A DNA stretch of 39,638 nt from an uncultured Alteromonadaceae bacterium (GTDB taxonomy: Bacteria; Pseudomonadota; Gammaproteobacteria; Enterobacterales; Alteromonadaceae). The notes below the pieces were generated by a model. It searched no databases, had not been told where the DNA came from, and saw only the letters and a program-made list of their open reading frames with translations. The DNA lies in NCBI GenBank assembly GCA_947503265.1, contig CANNDC010000029.1, positions 1-39,638 on the forward strand, written 5' to 3'. Shown here piece after piece: positions 15,987 through 25,928 of this stretch (position 1 is its first letter; every line of letters begins with the position of its first letter). The position numbers were made by a program, and so were the translations under genes.

Positions 15987-18920
15987 GTGGTTCCTACGCA
16001 ATTTACCCATATTTCTGTTCAAGACGGCTTATCTCAAATTACAGTTGCAGATATCGCCGAGGACAGCATCGGCTTTATGTGGTTCGCCACTCAAAATGGT
16101 GTCAACAGATTCGACGGTTATAATTTTGTGCAATACAAGAAAGATAAACACCTTGACGGTTCGGGTCCAAAGGGTGATTTTGTTTATAAATTGGCGGTAG
16201 ACAAAGTCAGTGGCGATATCTGGATGGCAAGTTCAAGTGGCTTAAGCCGATATCAGCAACATTCTGATAGTTTTATTCACCATCCGCTTATTGACTCAAA
16301 TGGCGAACAACATCATTTCGTGGCTACGGTAGTCTATGATCACATGGGTCAATTGTGGGCTGGTACAAACTTAGGCTTGTTTAAGTTTGAGCCAGCTACA
16401 AATTCGTTTAAACATGTAAAATTTCCCAACGATATGCATTTTCGTATTCAAGATATCGTTTTAGATTCGAATGGCGCACTCTGGTTGGCAACTAGCAAAG
16501 GCTTATATAGATACAAAGCGGGTGAACCACTCTATTCAGTTGCAGATCTGGAAAACGTAGAAATCACTGATATTGAATCTATAAACGACGATCAAATATG
16601 GTTTTCAACCAACGGTAAAGGCATCTATGTCAAAATTAAAGATGATGGTGACAAGTATCAAGTCACTCCTTTAACAACGGTGTCGCTGTCTTTTACAGGT
16701 CGCTCTATCTATTCCATGAAACAAATCGCTAATGGGGATATTTGGATTAGTACATTAGATGGGCTCACCATTACCAAACTTGAAGACAATCCCATCAGTA
16801 TCGATTTAAAGCATAATGCAGGCACTTCCAGCTTATTGAGCGCAAGTCATATGACTAGAACGTACGAGAGTCGCTCAGGTCTGATTTGGCAAGGGACATG
16901 GACCGCTGGATTCTCCATGTTTGACCCCAATAGTCTACAGTTTAATACCCTCAACGCAGGTGCTTCTGATACCACTAGAGGAGTAACTAACGACGATAAA
17001 GGTAACATCTGGTTTGGCACACCCGAAGGTTTATGGAGGCGGGATCAATCAGGAAATATTGCGGGGCCATGGACATTTGACAATGAACCCAACGGCCCGA
17101 GGTTTCTTGAAGAAAATCAAATCATGTCTGTAGCTTACGCAAGTAAGACAAATAAACTATGGATTGGCACCCGCTCCGGTTTAGCCGTATTGACAGAGGG
17201 ATCAACACACATTAGTTATGTGGAGCATACTCGAGGAAATTTTGTTTATACGCTCTCAACTGATAAAAACGGAGATGTTTGGTTAGGCGATTTTAATAAC
17301 GGATTAATACAAGTTGATGGTGAAAGCCACGAAACGTTAAATCAATGGCAAATGGCGAGCATTACCAAAATACTTGTCGATGATAATGATACTCATATTT
17401 GGGCAGGCACAATGGAAGGTCTGATTCGTGTAAACAAACACACGCAAGAGACGCTAGATCTATACGATGTTAATCGCGAAAACAATCGACGCAGCCCGCG
17501 AGTCGTAACATGGATTTCGAAATCTAGCCAAGACTTTTATTGGATAGGTGCTCAAGGTTCGGGAGTGATGCAACTATTGAGTGACATCAAGGGCGATTAT
17601 ATTTTTAAGCAAGTAGCAGCCGAATCTCACCTTTCAACCTTGTCGATTGGAGGTATAGAAGAAGATCGCAACGGAAACATATGGGCAAGTACAACGGAAG
17701 GTATTGCTAAATTAGATTCTACCTTGATAGACCCTGAATACTTTAGCGGGAAAAACGGTGCTAAAAACGAAGGGTATTATATTAATAACAGTGTGACTAA
17801 CACTGACGGTGAAATATTGTTCGGCAGTCCTACGGGCATTACTTATTTTAAACCTGAAAACATCAAACAATCAGATTGGCATCCTCCCGTCGTCTTTACC
17901 CAACTTTCTGTCTTGAACAATCCTATTACAGTAGGCAACACCGGAGAACACTCTCCGTTAGACGCTCCTGTCTATTTGGCCGATAAGATAGTATTGCAAC
18001 CTGAAGATAATGTGGTCAGCATAGAATTTAGTGCACTTGATTTATCTGCACCGGAGAAAAACCAATATAAATACAAATTAGAAGGGTTCGATTCGAATTG
18101 GAATACAACCTTATCTAAAAACCGAGTCGCAACTTATACAAACCTTGATGCTGGTAGCTACAACTTAATAGTTAAAGCAACCAATAAAGACGGAGTTTGG
18201 AGCGATCATCAAGCCAACATTACAATTACTGTGGTCCCGCCTTGGTGGCTAACCACCCCAGCCAAAATTTTATGGATTGTCTTTGTATTAGCCCTGTTAA
18301 TCAGTTTTTATCGTAGACGTGTTTATGATTTGAAAAAGCGCTCAGACTTATTGGCTATTCAGGTTGAAGAAAGAACCGCAGAATTGGAAAAAATGAACAA
18401 AAAATTGCTACGTTTATCGGCGATTGATGATTTGACTAGTTTAAGAAATCGTCGCGATTTTCGCACCAATGCAATGCAAGAAATATCTCGCTTTGAACGG
18501 GGCGGTAAGCCATTCTGTATTTTGCTTGTCGACATCGATTTCTTTAAACAAGTTAATGATATTAATGGCCACGCCTGCGGCGATAAAGTGCTAGTGGAAA
18601 CCAGTGCACTTATGAAGAAACATGTAAGACAGCAAGACTTGCTTGCTCGCTGGGGAGGTGAAGAATTTATTGCATTGATTGTAGAGACGTCTCTTGAACA
18701 AGGTAAACTCGTGGCGGAAAAAATCAGATCCGCCGTTTATGAAAACGTAGTGGAATTTGATAACCAAGAGATTCGAGTGTCAGTCACTATAGGTGTAAGT
18801 GAAATAGAACCGAACGAAAATTTAGATGATTGTATTAATAGAGCTGACCAAAATTTGTACCTCGGTAAAAAGACAGGTCGTAACACGACTATGAGCAAAT
18901 CAGAAAGTTATGACTGCTAA
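15987..18920 (+). CDS. Periplasmic beta-propeller sensor with GGDEF (diguanylate cyclase)
   Basis: At least 977 residues. A periplasmic domain of about a dozen Reg_prop blade motifs (each like IWFGTPEGLWR or LWAGTNLGLFKF) fills about 15-620, followed by a Y_Y_Y domain (about 680-755, ...YKLEGFDSNW...), a membrane helix (about 760-780), a short coiled coil and a GGDEF domain. The active site GGEEF (about 890-894) is intact and is preceded by RQQD, an RxxD inhibitory I-site at the right spacing, so c-di-GMP synthesis with product feedback is likely. The GTG at 15987 is the first ordinary start, but the frame is open from 15822 and the upstream in-frame residues read as a signal peptide ending in FTNAAP. 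The true start is therefore probably upstream, at a rare codon such as ATT 15897 or ATC 15885. Confidence 0.9.
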   Translation: MVPTQFTHISVQDGLSQITVADIAEDSIGFMWFATQNGVNRFDGYNFVQYKKDKHLDGSGPKGDFVYKLAVDKVSGDIWMASSSGLSRYQQHSDSFIHHPLIDSNGEQHHFVATVVYDHMGQLWAGTNLGLFKFEPATNSFKHVKFPNDMHFRIQDIVLDSNGALWLATSKGLYRYKAGEPLYSVADLENVEITDIESINDDQIWFSTNGKGIYVKIKDDGDKYQVTPLTTVSLSFTGRSIYSMKQIANGDIWISTLDGLTITKLEDNPISIDLKHNAGTSSLLSASHMTRTYESRSGLIWQGTWTAGFSMFDPNSLQFNTLNAGASDTTRGVTNDDKGNIWFGTPEGLWRRDQSGNIAGPWTFDNEPNGPRFLEENQIMSVAYASKTNKLWIGTRSGLAVLTEGSTHISYVEHTRGNFVYTLSTDKNGDVWLGDFNNGLIQVDGESHETLNQWQMASITKILVDDNDTHIWAGTMEGLIRVNKHTQETLDLYDVNRENNRRSPRVVTWISKSSQDFYWIGAQGSGVMQLLSDIKGDYIFKQVAAESHLSTLSIGGIEEDRNGNIWASTTEGIAKLDSTLIDPEYFSGKNGAKNEGYYINNSVTNTDGEILFGSPTGITYFKPENIKQSDWHPPVVFTQLSVLNNPITVGNTGEHSPLDAPVYLADKIVLQPEDNVVSIEFSALDLSAPEKNQYKYKLEGFDSNWNTTLSKNRVATYTNLDAGSYNLIVKATNKDGVWSDHQANITITVVPPWWLTTPAKILWIVFVLALLISFYRRRVYDLKKRSDLLAIQVEERTAELEKMNKKLLRLSAIDDLTSLRNRRDFRTNAMQEISRFERGGKPFCILLVDIDFFKQVNDINGHACGDKVLVETSALMKKHVRQQDLLARWGGEEFIALIVETSLEQGKLVAEKIRSAVYENVVEFDNQEIRVSVTIGVSEIEPNENLDDCINRADQNLYLGKKTGRNTTMSKSESYDC

Positions 18921-19008
18921 GACTACATACGTATGCAGCAAATCGCCTCGACAATTTACGTTATCATTATGTTAATTAAATTAAAAAACGTATTTTGTGA
19001 GTCTATCA

Positions 19009-20463
19009 ATGCTGGCCATTCAACAACGTCTCAGTAACGGGTTTTATACCCTCCTCAGCCTTCCTTCCAGTGCGATGGGTTTTGCCCTATCGATTCAGAT
19101 TGCCGCGTTAAGTTGGTTATTAACCACTCAGTACGGATTAGATATTCACGAAGTCGGCTTTGTTTGGGCTGCAGGACCACTGGCCGGAATAATTGGGCAA
19201 GTGATAGTCGGAATTATTAGCGACAATGTATGGATTTGGAATGGCCGTCGTCGTCCATTTATTATTGTCGGTGGAACTTTAGCGGCCCTAAGCCTTTTAG
19301 CCTTGCCCAACATAGACGTTATATCCTCTTCCATGGGCATTAATGGAATTTTAGGTGTCGCCATAGCAGTGGCCTTGACACTCGACCTTTCCATAAATAT
19401 CAGTTTCAATCCAACCAGAGCGATTATTGCTGATGTAACCCCAAAGGGAAATGAGAGAACCAAAGGTTACACTTGGATGCAAACTATTTCCGGATCATTT
19501 GGTGTTCTAGCATACGCAATCGGCACTTTCTGGGACAACTACGCGTTAATATATTTAGGCGTGATATTTGTATTTTTAATGTCTGTATTGCCGCCTTTAT
19601 TCATAAAAGAACCTCGATCTCTTACTGAAGTCGACACTTCTTCTAGTCAAGAAAAGCTAGGGTTTTGGCGAGGTATTATGGTGATTCAACCTCTTTGGGG
19701 ATTTTTACTCTACTCCATTTACGCCATGTCAATTGAATTAATGGGGATAAAGGTGAATCACTATTGGATTGAAGGCTTGTGTCTTGCAATTACGCTATTT
19801 TTAATGATCAAAACTCTTATCGCGAAAGAAGATGTAAAACCCGACGGTACCAGCGAAGTTGGTTTCATGAAAATTCTAGCTGCACACTCTTTTACTTGGT
19901 TAGGTGTGCAGTCAATGTTTGTCTATATAATATTTTTTGTACAACAAAACTTACCCAACTTAGATAGCACTGAAACCGGAAGAGTTATAACGGGGGGATT
20001 CTTTATTCTCAGTGCGATTTCCGCAATTTTGCCAATCATTCTTTTACAACCTCTTGCCAACAGATGGGGCCGAGTTAAAGTACACTCCATCAGCATAGCT
20101 TCTATGGCATTAGCTTATTTAGTTTTATCTCAATTGGGAAACAGTGAAATTGCTATTTATATCATGATGGCTTTTTTAGGAATTGGCTGGGCAGCGACTA
20201 TAAGTCTACCTTTTGCCATCATGTCTCAAAAAGTGAATGCCGCTAAAATGGGGCTTTATATGGGACTATTCAATTTGTCTGTCGTCTTACCGCAATTAGT
20301 TTCTAGCCTTGGAGTTGGCAAATTTCTAAATCAGGTGGAAGATAAAAATATGCTTTTTGTTTTATGTGGAGTCAGTCTGGCTATTTCAGCCGTGGCATGG
20401 TTCAGTGTTAAAGAGAGTCAGGATAACACTATGCAAACCGAACAGATCAACACCAATCATTGA
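19009..20463 (+). CDS. MFS transporter, SLC45/sucrose-transporter-like
   Basis: A 12-helix major facilitator of about 484 residues. The loop after helix 2 reads SDNVWIWNGRRRPFIIVGG; the RRRPFI motif is typical of plant sucrose transporters and of the SLC45/GPH-like bacterial relatives that carry sucrose, maltose or other glucosides. I take ATG 19009, which has GTGAG seven bases upstream; GTG 18997 would add four residues. It follows the GGDEF sensor by 88 bases on the same strand, but no glycoside hydrolase or regulator is adjacent, so the substrate is open. Its 3' end overlaps the convergent unknown gene by 7 bases. Confidence 0.85.
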   Translation: MLAIQQRLSNGFYTLLSLPSSAMGFALSIQIAALSWLLTTQYGLDIHEVGFVWAAGPLAGIIGQVIVGIISDNVWIWNGRRRPFIIVGGTLAALSLLALPNIDVISSSMGINGILGVAIAVALTLDLSINISFNPTRAIIADVTPKGNERTKGYTWMQTISGSFGVLAYAIGTFWDNYALIYLGVIFVFLMSVLPPLFIKEPRSLTEVDTSSSQEKLGFWRGIMVIQPLWGFLLYSIYAMSIELMGIKVNHYWIEGLCLAITLFLMIKTLIAKEDVKPDGTSEVGFMKILAAHSFTWLGVQSMFVYIIFFVQQNLPNLDSTETGRVITGGFFILSAISAILPIILLQPLANRWGRVKVHSISIASMALAYLVLSQLGNSEIAIYIMMAFLGIGWAATISLPFAIMSQKVNAAKMGLYMGLFNLSVVLPQLVSSLGVGKFLNQVEDKNMLFVLCGVSLAISAVAWFSVKESQDNTMQTEQINTNH

Positions 20464-21044
20464 TCTTGTTCAACATCCTTTTTTACGGCTTCTAACCACT
20501 GTTGTTTTGCAAGATACAAGTAATCATCTATGGAACCCCCTTCGGCTAATTCATATGCAATTGCTTGTATCTCTTCATCTCTTTGAGCGATCAGGCGGTC
20601 AGATCGTGCAAACAAATCGTTCGCTTCGGGATAAAGCGCTTTAATATCGTTGATACCTTTTAACTGCCTATACCGACGTTCAAAGCCTGCTAAGAACAGC
20701 TGTCGCTTTGCTAGAAATTGCATGTAGTCTAACCCTCGAGCACCCTTTATCAGGTTTATTTCATTGGGTGGCAATTGCGCAGCCATTGCAATCTCCAATG
20801 CTTTTTCTTGCAATTTTTCAGCTTTTTGCTGGTCAAAATTTCTCACCGCATTTTGCATTTCAGTTCGAAACTCTGGATTGTTCAATATGTCTTGATAGGA
20901 GAAAGAGCGAATCTCTGTTTCCGACTGGATTTTAGAATCGGGTGGAGGGATTAGCTCTGGACTTGTTTGCTTTAAATACCCTATCCCTATTAAAGCGGCT
21001 GCAATAACTGTCAGTATTAGCCCTGAAACTAGTTTTTTTGACAT
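20457..21044 (-). CDS. Unknown membrane-anchored helical protein
   Basis: A 195-residue protein I do not recognise. It has one N-terminal membrane helix (about 5-23, flanked by KK) followed by a proline-rich spacer and then an almost wholly helical, charged domain from about 45 to 195, including KGARGLDYMQFLAKRQLF. This is consistent with a bitopic protein whose soluble part is in the periplasm. It lies 14 bases after the 2OG-Fe(II) oxygenase gene on the same strand, so the two probably form an operon. A lipase-chaperone-like helical scaffold is a thought only; no diagnostic motif supports it. Confidence 0.7.
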   Translation of the reverse strand: MSKKLVSGLILTVIAAALIGIGYLKQTSPELIPPPDSKIQSETEIRSFSYQDILNNPEFRTEMQNAVRNFDQQKAEKLQEKALEIAMAAQLPPNEINLIKGARGLDYMQFLAKRQLFLAGFERRYRQLKGINDIKALYPEANDLFARSDRLIAQRDEEIQAIAYELAEGGSIDDYLYLAKQQWLEAVKKDVEQDQ

Positions 21045-21058
21045 TCAGTTTAGCCCAG

Positions 21059-21964
21059 CTAGTTTTCAATAAATTTAGCAAGCCGCCAGATAACGGGTTG
21101 TTCTTCAAGCCACTTTTTAAACGCCTTTGTTGGTTTATGAACCACTTCAAATAGTCCATTTTCCTTCATTCCGAATAAATCAGCGGTAAAATTGATGTGT
21201 CTTCTGGGGACGGGGGTGGCGGTTCTTGGTGACACTGCATGAATGGATTTTTTAGAATTAATAAAAAGCACCAGTGTATTGGCTTCATATATTGCCGTAT
21301 CACTGACATCAATTTTATCTTCCTCTACTTCCATAGGTAAGTGATCAACCTTAATTTGATGATCAGAAGGATAAACCTCAGATTCATCGCGCGCCTTACA
21401 CACCTCTAGATTACTCCCCTCTGAGTCATCATCCTCTCTGCGAAAATACAGTAAAGCAGCATATAGCTCTGTGGGTCTGTCTACGTGAGGGCCACGAACT
21501 GCCCTAGCCTTTTCGGTGTAGTTTATATAATACTGGCATTCTAGAGAAACATCAGTCGCATAATTTTCAGGGTTTGCAGCAGCATTGGGTTGTCTAATTG
21601 ACGTAGTGAAATCCGATAATTTTTTACCATAGCGCGTTTCCAAATCTGGATATAGATCCGTGATAACGTCGCCGAAAAGCTCGACTAAATCATGATAAAA
21701 GTTTTCAGAAGTATGGTACTCCAAAAACTCTTTCCATTTGGGTGTAATTGCCTCATTTTCTTTGGCTAAACACGCGGGATAATCATACCAAGTATCCTTT
21801 TTCTCTCTGCCATTTAACACGACTGCTGGATCAGGATATTCAGCCTCCAATTGTGCGTATACTTCAGGATCCAAAGCATTCTTAATTACTAAATGTGGAT
21901 AAGGTTCTGTTTTCACATCCAATTTGCTGGCATTGGAAAGAATACTAAGTCGTGATTTTGCCAT
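21059..21964 (-). CDS. 2OG-Fe(II) oxygenase family protein
   Basis: A 301-residue cytoplasmic protein with the double-stranded beta-helix iron site of 2-oxoglutarate dioxygenases: the HxD pair in GPHVDRP (His160, Asp162), the distal histidine in SIHAVSPR (His242), and a basic residue for 2-oxoglutarate at RRHINF (Arg254/255). The spacing of about 80 residues between HxD and the distal His is normal. Such proteins hydroxylate proteins or small molecules; the substrate is unknown. A run of acidic residues (EDDDSEG, about 177-183) lies between the iron ligands. Its partner gene 3' is the unknown membrane protein. Confidence 0.8.
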   Translation of the reverse strand: MAKSRLSILSNASKLDVKTEPYPHLVIKNALDPEVYAQLEAEYPDPAVVLNGREKKDTWYDYPACLAKENEAITPKWKEFLEYHTSENFYHDLVELFGDVITDLYPDLETRYGKKLSDFTTSIRQPNAAANPENYATDVSLECQYYINYTEKARAVRGPHVDRPTELYAALLYFRREDDDSEGSNLEVCKARDESEVYPSDHQIKVDHLPMEVEEDKIDVSDTAIYEANTLVLFINSKKSIHAVSPRTATPVPRRHINFTADLFGMKENGLFEVVHKPTKAFKKWLEEQPVIWRLAKFIEN

Positions 21965-22046
21965 AAAATTCTTCTTTAAAATGGTTTTGAGGAAGTTAGG
22001 ATATTTTCACTGATGTAGAATCAGATTTGAAGTTGTTTATTGCTAG

Positions 22047-22095
22047 AAAAAAATGGTTCGACGTTCCTTCTCTTTAAAAAAGCTAAACGCCGAAC
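22047..22095 (-). terminator. Intrinsic terminator after ihfA
   Basis: Read on the minus strand, GTTCGGCGTT (22095-22086) pairs with AACGTCGAAC (22065-22056), ten pairs with one G-U, followed at once by a run of T residues (22053-22047). The loop is about 20 bases. It closes the pheST-ihfA unit. Confidence 0.75.
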
Positions 22096-22106
22096 TATTT
22101 TTAGGA

Positions 22107-22406
22107 TCAATTATCAGATGGCTCTGTATTCTCAACCCGGCTTTTCAATTTCTGTCCTGGCCGGAATGTCACTACCCGACGAGCTTTAATTGGAATATCT
22201 TCCCCTGTTTTGGGGTTTCTACCAGGCCTTTCATTTTTTTGACGCAAATCAAAATTTCCAAACCCTGACAACTTAACTTGCTCGCCAGATTCCAATGCTT
22301 CTCGCACTTCTTCGAAAAATGATTCTACGAGATCCTTTGAATCTCGTTTGTTCATGCCTAGCTTTTCAAATAAATGCTCTGCCATTTCAGCTTTGGTTAA
22401 CGCCAT
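22107..22406 (-). CDS. ihfA: Integration host factor subunit alpha
   Basis: A 99-residue HU/IHF DNA-bending protein. The start MALTKAEMAEHLFEKLG, the KLSGFGNF turn (about 45-52) and the intercalating beta-arm RNPKTGEDIPI (about 63-73), with its Pro at the DNA kink, are those of IHF-alpha rather than HU or IHF-beta. It lies 5 bases downstream of pheT, as in enterobacteria, where it also makes the operon subject to IHF-linked regulation. Confidence 0.97.
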   Translation of the reverse strand: MALTKAEMAEHLFEKLGMNKRDSKDLVESFFEEVREALESGEQVKLSGFGNFDLRQKNERPGRNPKTGEDIPIKARRVVTFRPGQKLKSRVENTEPSDN

Positions 22407-22411
22407 ACCTG

Positions 22412-24799
22412 TCAGTCCCTCAATGATGCCCCAAACGTTTCTGCTAACTGGGACAGAATGCTATCAACTACTGCTTGAATCTCACTTTCTTCAAGCGTTC
22501 TCTTGTTGTCCTGTAAAGTAAGAGAGATTGCTAGGCTTTTATAACCCGCCTCGATTCCCTTACCTCTGTATACATCGAACAAGTTTAGGCCAACTAATTG
22601 ATTTCCGCCAATATTTTCGATGTAAGATAATATTTCGCCTACAACTTTATCTTCCTCTACTACAATCGCAATGTCACGTCTATTAGCAGGATATTTTGAT
22701 ATTTCTCTTGCTTCGGGCAATTTTCTTAAGCCAAGTGCTTGCAACTCAAGTTCAAACACGAAGGTTTTACCATTCAATCCAAGCAACTTAGAAAACTTAG
22801 GATGAACCGCGCCTACTAGACCAACAAAGGTTTCTCCGCGATAAATTGCAGCACATTGACCAGGATGCAAGGCATTGTGTGTAGCTGCTACAAATCTAAA
22901 CTCTCCAGCATTTGAGGTATTTTGAAGCAACAACTCTACATCGGCTTTAATATCATAAAAGTCGACCTGATTGTCTTCAATTCCCCAATGTTCTTCATTT
23001 CGATTACCCGAAATAACACCACTAATGACAGCCTCTTGCCTCACGCCAGTCTTTTCGTTTGCATCGGGAACAAATCTTAGACCCGACTCAAATAGTCTAA
23101 CTCTACTTTGTTGACGCTTTTGATTGTACGAAACAGCGCCCAACAACCCCGTCCAAAGACTTAATCTCATCACCGACATTTCAGATGAAATTGGATGCGG
23201 TAGTGTTAGCCCTTTTATTTCCGGGTACAAGGCTTGCTGAATTTTAGGATCAACAAACGAATAAGTAATAGATTCGAAGTAATCTCTATTGACTAAGCTT
23301 TCCTTTAGAGCATCCAATTCAAGATTTTGTTCCTGATGTGTCGACATTTTTAACTTCGCAGTAGGCGAAACTTCCGGAATATTGTTATATCCGTAAACTC
23401 TGGCGACCTCTTCAATCAAATCTTCTTCAATACTAATATCAAATCGATATGCGGGTACAGACGTAGACCAAACACCTTCAGCAAAATCAACTTCCAGTCC
23501 AAGTCGTTGCAGTATATCAGTCACTTTGTCTGTCGCAATATCAAGCCCCAATACACGTTTTAATCGCGTATTTCGAAGTTGTACCTTTTTATCTGAAGGA
23601 ATATGTTGCTGACTCACACCCTCGGTAATCGGGCCAGCCTCACCGCCGACTATATCTATTAACAGCGTAGTGGCTCTTTCCATCGCAACTCGTTGTAATT
23701 GCGGGTCTACGCCTCGTTCATAACGGTGGGAAGCATCAGTGTGTAAACCATACTGTCTGGCTTTTCCCATAATGGCGTCAGGTGCAAAAAAAGCACTTTC
23801 GAGGAAAATATTCTTGCTCGATTGAGTGACTCCTGAATCCAGACCACCAAAAATACCTGCCATTGCGAGGGCTTTGTGTTCGTCTGCAATCACTAGTGTA
23901 TTGGTATTTAGTTCAACCTCATTGCCATCCAACAAAGTCAATTTTTCTTTGTCGTTAGCCATTCTAACAATAACATCGCCTTGCAATTTATCGTTGTCAA
24001 AAGCATGCATAGGGTGGCCGAGTTCGAGTAATACATAATTGGTCACATCAACGACCGGATCGATACTTCTAATCCCACTTCTACGCAATTTTTCTTGCAT
24101 CCAAAGCGGCGACTTGGCGTCTAAATCGATATTTTTGAGTACTCGCCCTAAATATCGAGGACAAGCATCTGGCGCACTTAATTTAATGTCTCGTGTGTCT
24201 GTGATTGTTTCATCAACTGCAGCAATATCAGGTTTACACACTTCAGCTTGATTGAGCACACCAACTTCTCGAGCTAACCCTCTAATGCCCAAACAATCAG
24301 CTCTATTCGGGGTTAAATCAACTTCAATTGTCACGTCATCTAAAGATAAATAGTCTCGAATGTCATTTCCCACTGGTGCATCTGTTGGCAATTCTATTAT
24401 GCCGTCGTGATCGTCTGAAATACCCAACTCTGAGAAACTACACAACATGCCAAAAGAGGGTTGGCCGCGTAATTTGGCTTTTTTAATTTTAAAGTTACCG
24501 GGTAATACCGCCCCAACCTTTGCTACGGCTACTTTTATCCCAGCTCTACAGTTGGGTGCACCGCATACAATATCTAGTAAATCGCCTTCGCCCACATTTA
24601 TCTTGGTAACTTGTAGCTTATCGGCATCTGGATGTCTGCCGCATTCGACAACCTCTCCTACAACCACACCGCTAAATTCTCCGGCAACAGGTTCAACACC
24701 ATCAACTTCCAAACCAGCCATACTCAACTGTTCTGAAAGCGCTTCTGTGGAAATTGTGGGGTTAACCCATTCTCTTAACCATTTTTCACTGAATTTCAT
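22412..24799 (-). CDS. pheT: Phenylalanyl-tRNA synthetase beta subunit
   Basis: A 795-residue subunit that pairs with PheS as an (alpha-beta)2 enzyme charging tRNA-Phe. It begins with the standard MKFSEKWLREWVNP, carries the tRNA-binding (EMAP-like) domain at about 40-150 (GVVVGEVVECGRHPDADKL), the B3/B4 editing region (about 210-390), the B5 domain (about 400-475), and the C-terminal anticodon-binding FDX-ACB domain (about 700-795; SKYPANRRDIAIVV). The length equals the E. coli protein (795). It follows pheS by 12 bases. Confidence 0.97.
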   Translation of the reverse strand: MKFSEKWLREWVNPTISTEALSEQLSMAGLEVDGVEPVAGEFSGVVVGEVVECGRHPDADKLQVTKINVGEGDLLDIVCGAPNCRAGIKVAVAKVGAVLPGNFKIKKAKLRGQPSFGMLCSFSELGISDDHDGIIELPTDAPVGNDIRDYLSLDDVTIEVDLTPNRADCLGIRGLAREVGVLNQAEVCKPDIAAVDETITDTRDIKLSAPDACPRYLGRVLKNIDLDAKSPLWMQEKLRRSGIRSIDPVVDVTNYVLLELGHPMHAFDNDKLQGDVIVRMANDKEKLTLLDGNEVELNTNTLVIADEHKALAMAGIFGGLDSGVTQSSKNIFLESAFFAPDAIMGKARQYGLHTDASHRYERGVDPQLQRVAMERATTLLIDIVGGEAGPITEGVSQQHIPSDKKVQLRNTRLKRVLGLDIATDKVTDILQRLGLEVDFAEGVWSTSVPAYRFDISIEEDLIEEVARVYGYNNIPEVSPTAKLKMSTHQEQNLELDALKESLVNRDYFESITYSFVDPKIQQALYPEIKGLTLPHPISSEMSVMRLSLWTGLLGAVSYNQKRQQSRVRLFESGLRFVPDANEKTGVRQEAVISGVISGNRNEEHWGIEDNQVDFYDIKADVELLLQNTSNAGEFRFVAATHNALHPGQCAAIYRGETFVGLVGAVHPKFSKLLGLNGKTFVFELELQALGLRKLPEAREISKYPANRRDIAIVVEEDKVVGEILSYIENIGGNQLVGLNLFDVYRGKGIEAGYKSLAISLTLQDNKRTLEESEIQAVVDSILSQLAETFGASLRD

Positions 24800-24811
24800 G
24801 TCTAACCTGTT

Positions 24812-25792
24812 TTATTTAAATTGCTTGAGGAAACGAAGATCGTTTTCGAAAAAAGCGCGTAAATCGTTTACGCCATAGCGCAACATTGTCAAGCGCTCTA
24901 CTCCCATTCCAAAAGCAAATCCGGTGTATTCTTCCGGATCAATATTGACTGCTTTCAATACATTTGGGTGCACCATTCCGCACCCAAGTACTTCTAGCCA
25001 CTTACCATTTTTTCCCATCACATCCACTTCCGCGGAGGGTTCAGTAAACGGGAAGTAAGAAGGCCTAAATCGCACTTGTAAATCCGCTTCAAAAAAGTTG
25101 TTTAAGAAATCGTGCAATATACCTTTTAATTCAGTGAAACTGACGTTCTTATCAACCATCAAACCTTCAACTTGATGAAACATTGGTGTATGGGTTTGGT
25201 CGTAATCATTACGGTAAACTCTACCCGGAGAAATGATCCGTAGCGGCGGTTGTTCCACTTCCATAGTGCGAATTTGCACACCGGATGTCTGCGTTCTAAG
25301 CATGACATCTGGGTTAAAATAAAAGGTATCGTGATCTGCTCTAGCCGGGTGATTGGCTGGAATATTCAACGCATCAAAATTGTGAAATCCATCTTCCACT
25401 TCTGGGCCAGACTTGACGCTGAAACCAAGTTCCTTAAAGAAGCTTTCAATGCGACCGATTGTGCGTGTGACTGGATGTAAACCACCTAATTCAGCGCCAC
25501 GACCGGGTAAACTGACGTCAATTTTTTCTGCCGCAAGCTTATTGTTTAGCTCTTGTTCTCTTAACATCTCGCCGCGCTGGGTAATCAATGATTGTATTTT
25601 CTGTTTAACAAAATTAATTTTTTGCCCTGCTGCTGGACGCTCCTCAGCAGATAGTTTACCTAGCCCTTTTAAAAGCTCAGTTAAATGCCCTTTTTTACCC
25701 ATGAATTGAACACGGACTGCATCTAAAGCATTTGCATCTTGCGCTTCATTAATATGCGCTTCTGCCTGTTGAATAATGGCATCGAGATCCAT
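24812..25792 (-). CDS. pheS: Phenylalanyl-tRNA synthetase alpha subunit
   Basis: A 326-residue catalytic subunit of a class II synthetase. The N-terminal coiled coil spans about 1-85. Motif 2 is within GRVYRNDYDQTHTPMFHQVE (about 201-220), and motif 3 is in GFAFGMGVERLTMLRYG (about 292-308); the alanine in FAFGMG shapes the Phe pocket. It has its own upstream region behind the rplT terminator, and I find no Phe-rich leader peptide like pheM there. Confidence 0.97.
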   Translation of the reverse strand: MDLDAIIQQAEAHINEAQDANALDAVRVQFMGKKGHLTELLKGLGKLSAEERPAAGQKINFVKQKIQSLITQRGEMLREQELNNKLAAEKIDVSLPGRGAELGGLHPVTRTIGRIESFFKELGFSVKSGPEVEDGFHNFDALNIPANHPARADHDTFYFNPDVMLRTQTSGVQIRTMEVEQPPLRIISPGRVYRNDYDQTHTPMFHQVEGLMVDKNVSFTELKGILHDFLNNFFEADLQVRFRPSYFPFTEPSAEVDVMGKNGKWLEVLGCGMVHPNVLKAVNIDPEEYTGFAFGMGVERLTMLRYGVNDLRAFFENDLRFLKQFK

Positions 25793-25928
25793 AGTTTCCC
25801 CGAATTGGATAGCGTTTAAAAATTGAGACGAAACAGTCGCTTAACGTCACAACTAGTATTTTTAAAAATGACCGGCAATTCTACACGAATCCGGCACGTC
25901 AAGGCTAGCGGCAATTTCATTCTTAACG

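Noticed and set aside
15893..16123. TTG-start frame overlapping the GGDEF sensor start
   Set aside because: It runs out of frame with the strongly coding sensor gene and matches nothing; the signal peptide is in the sensor's own frame.
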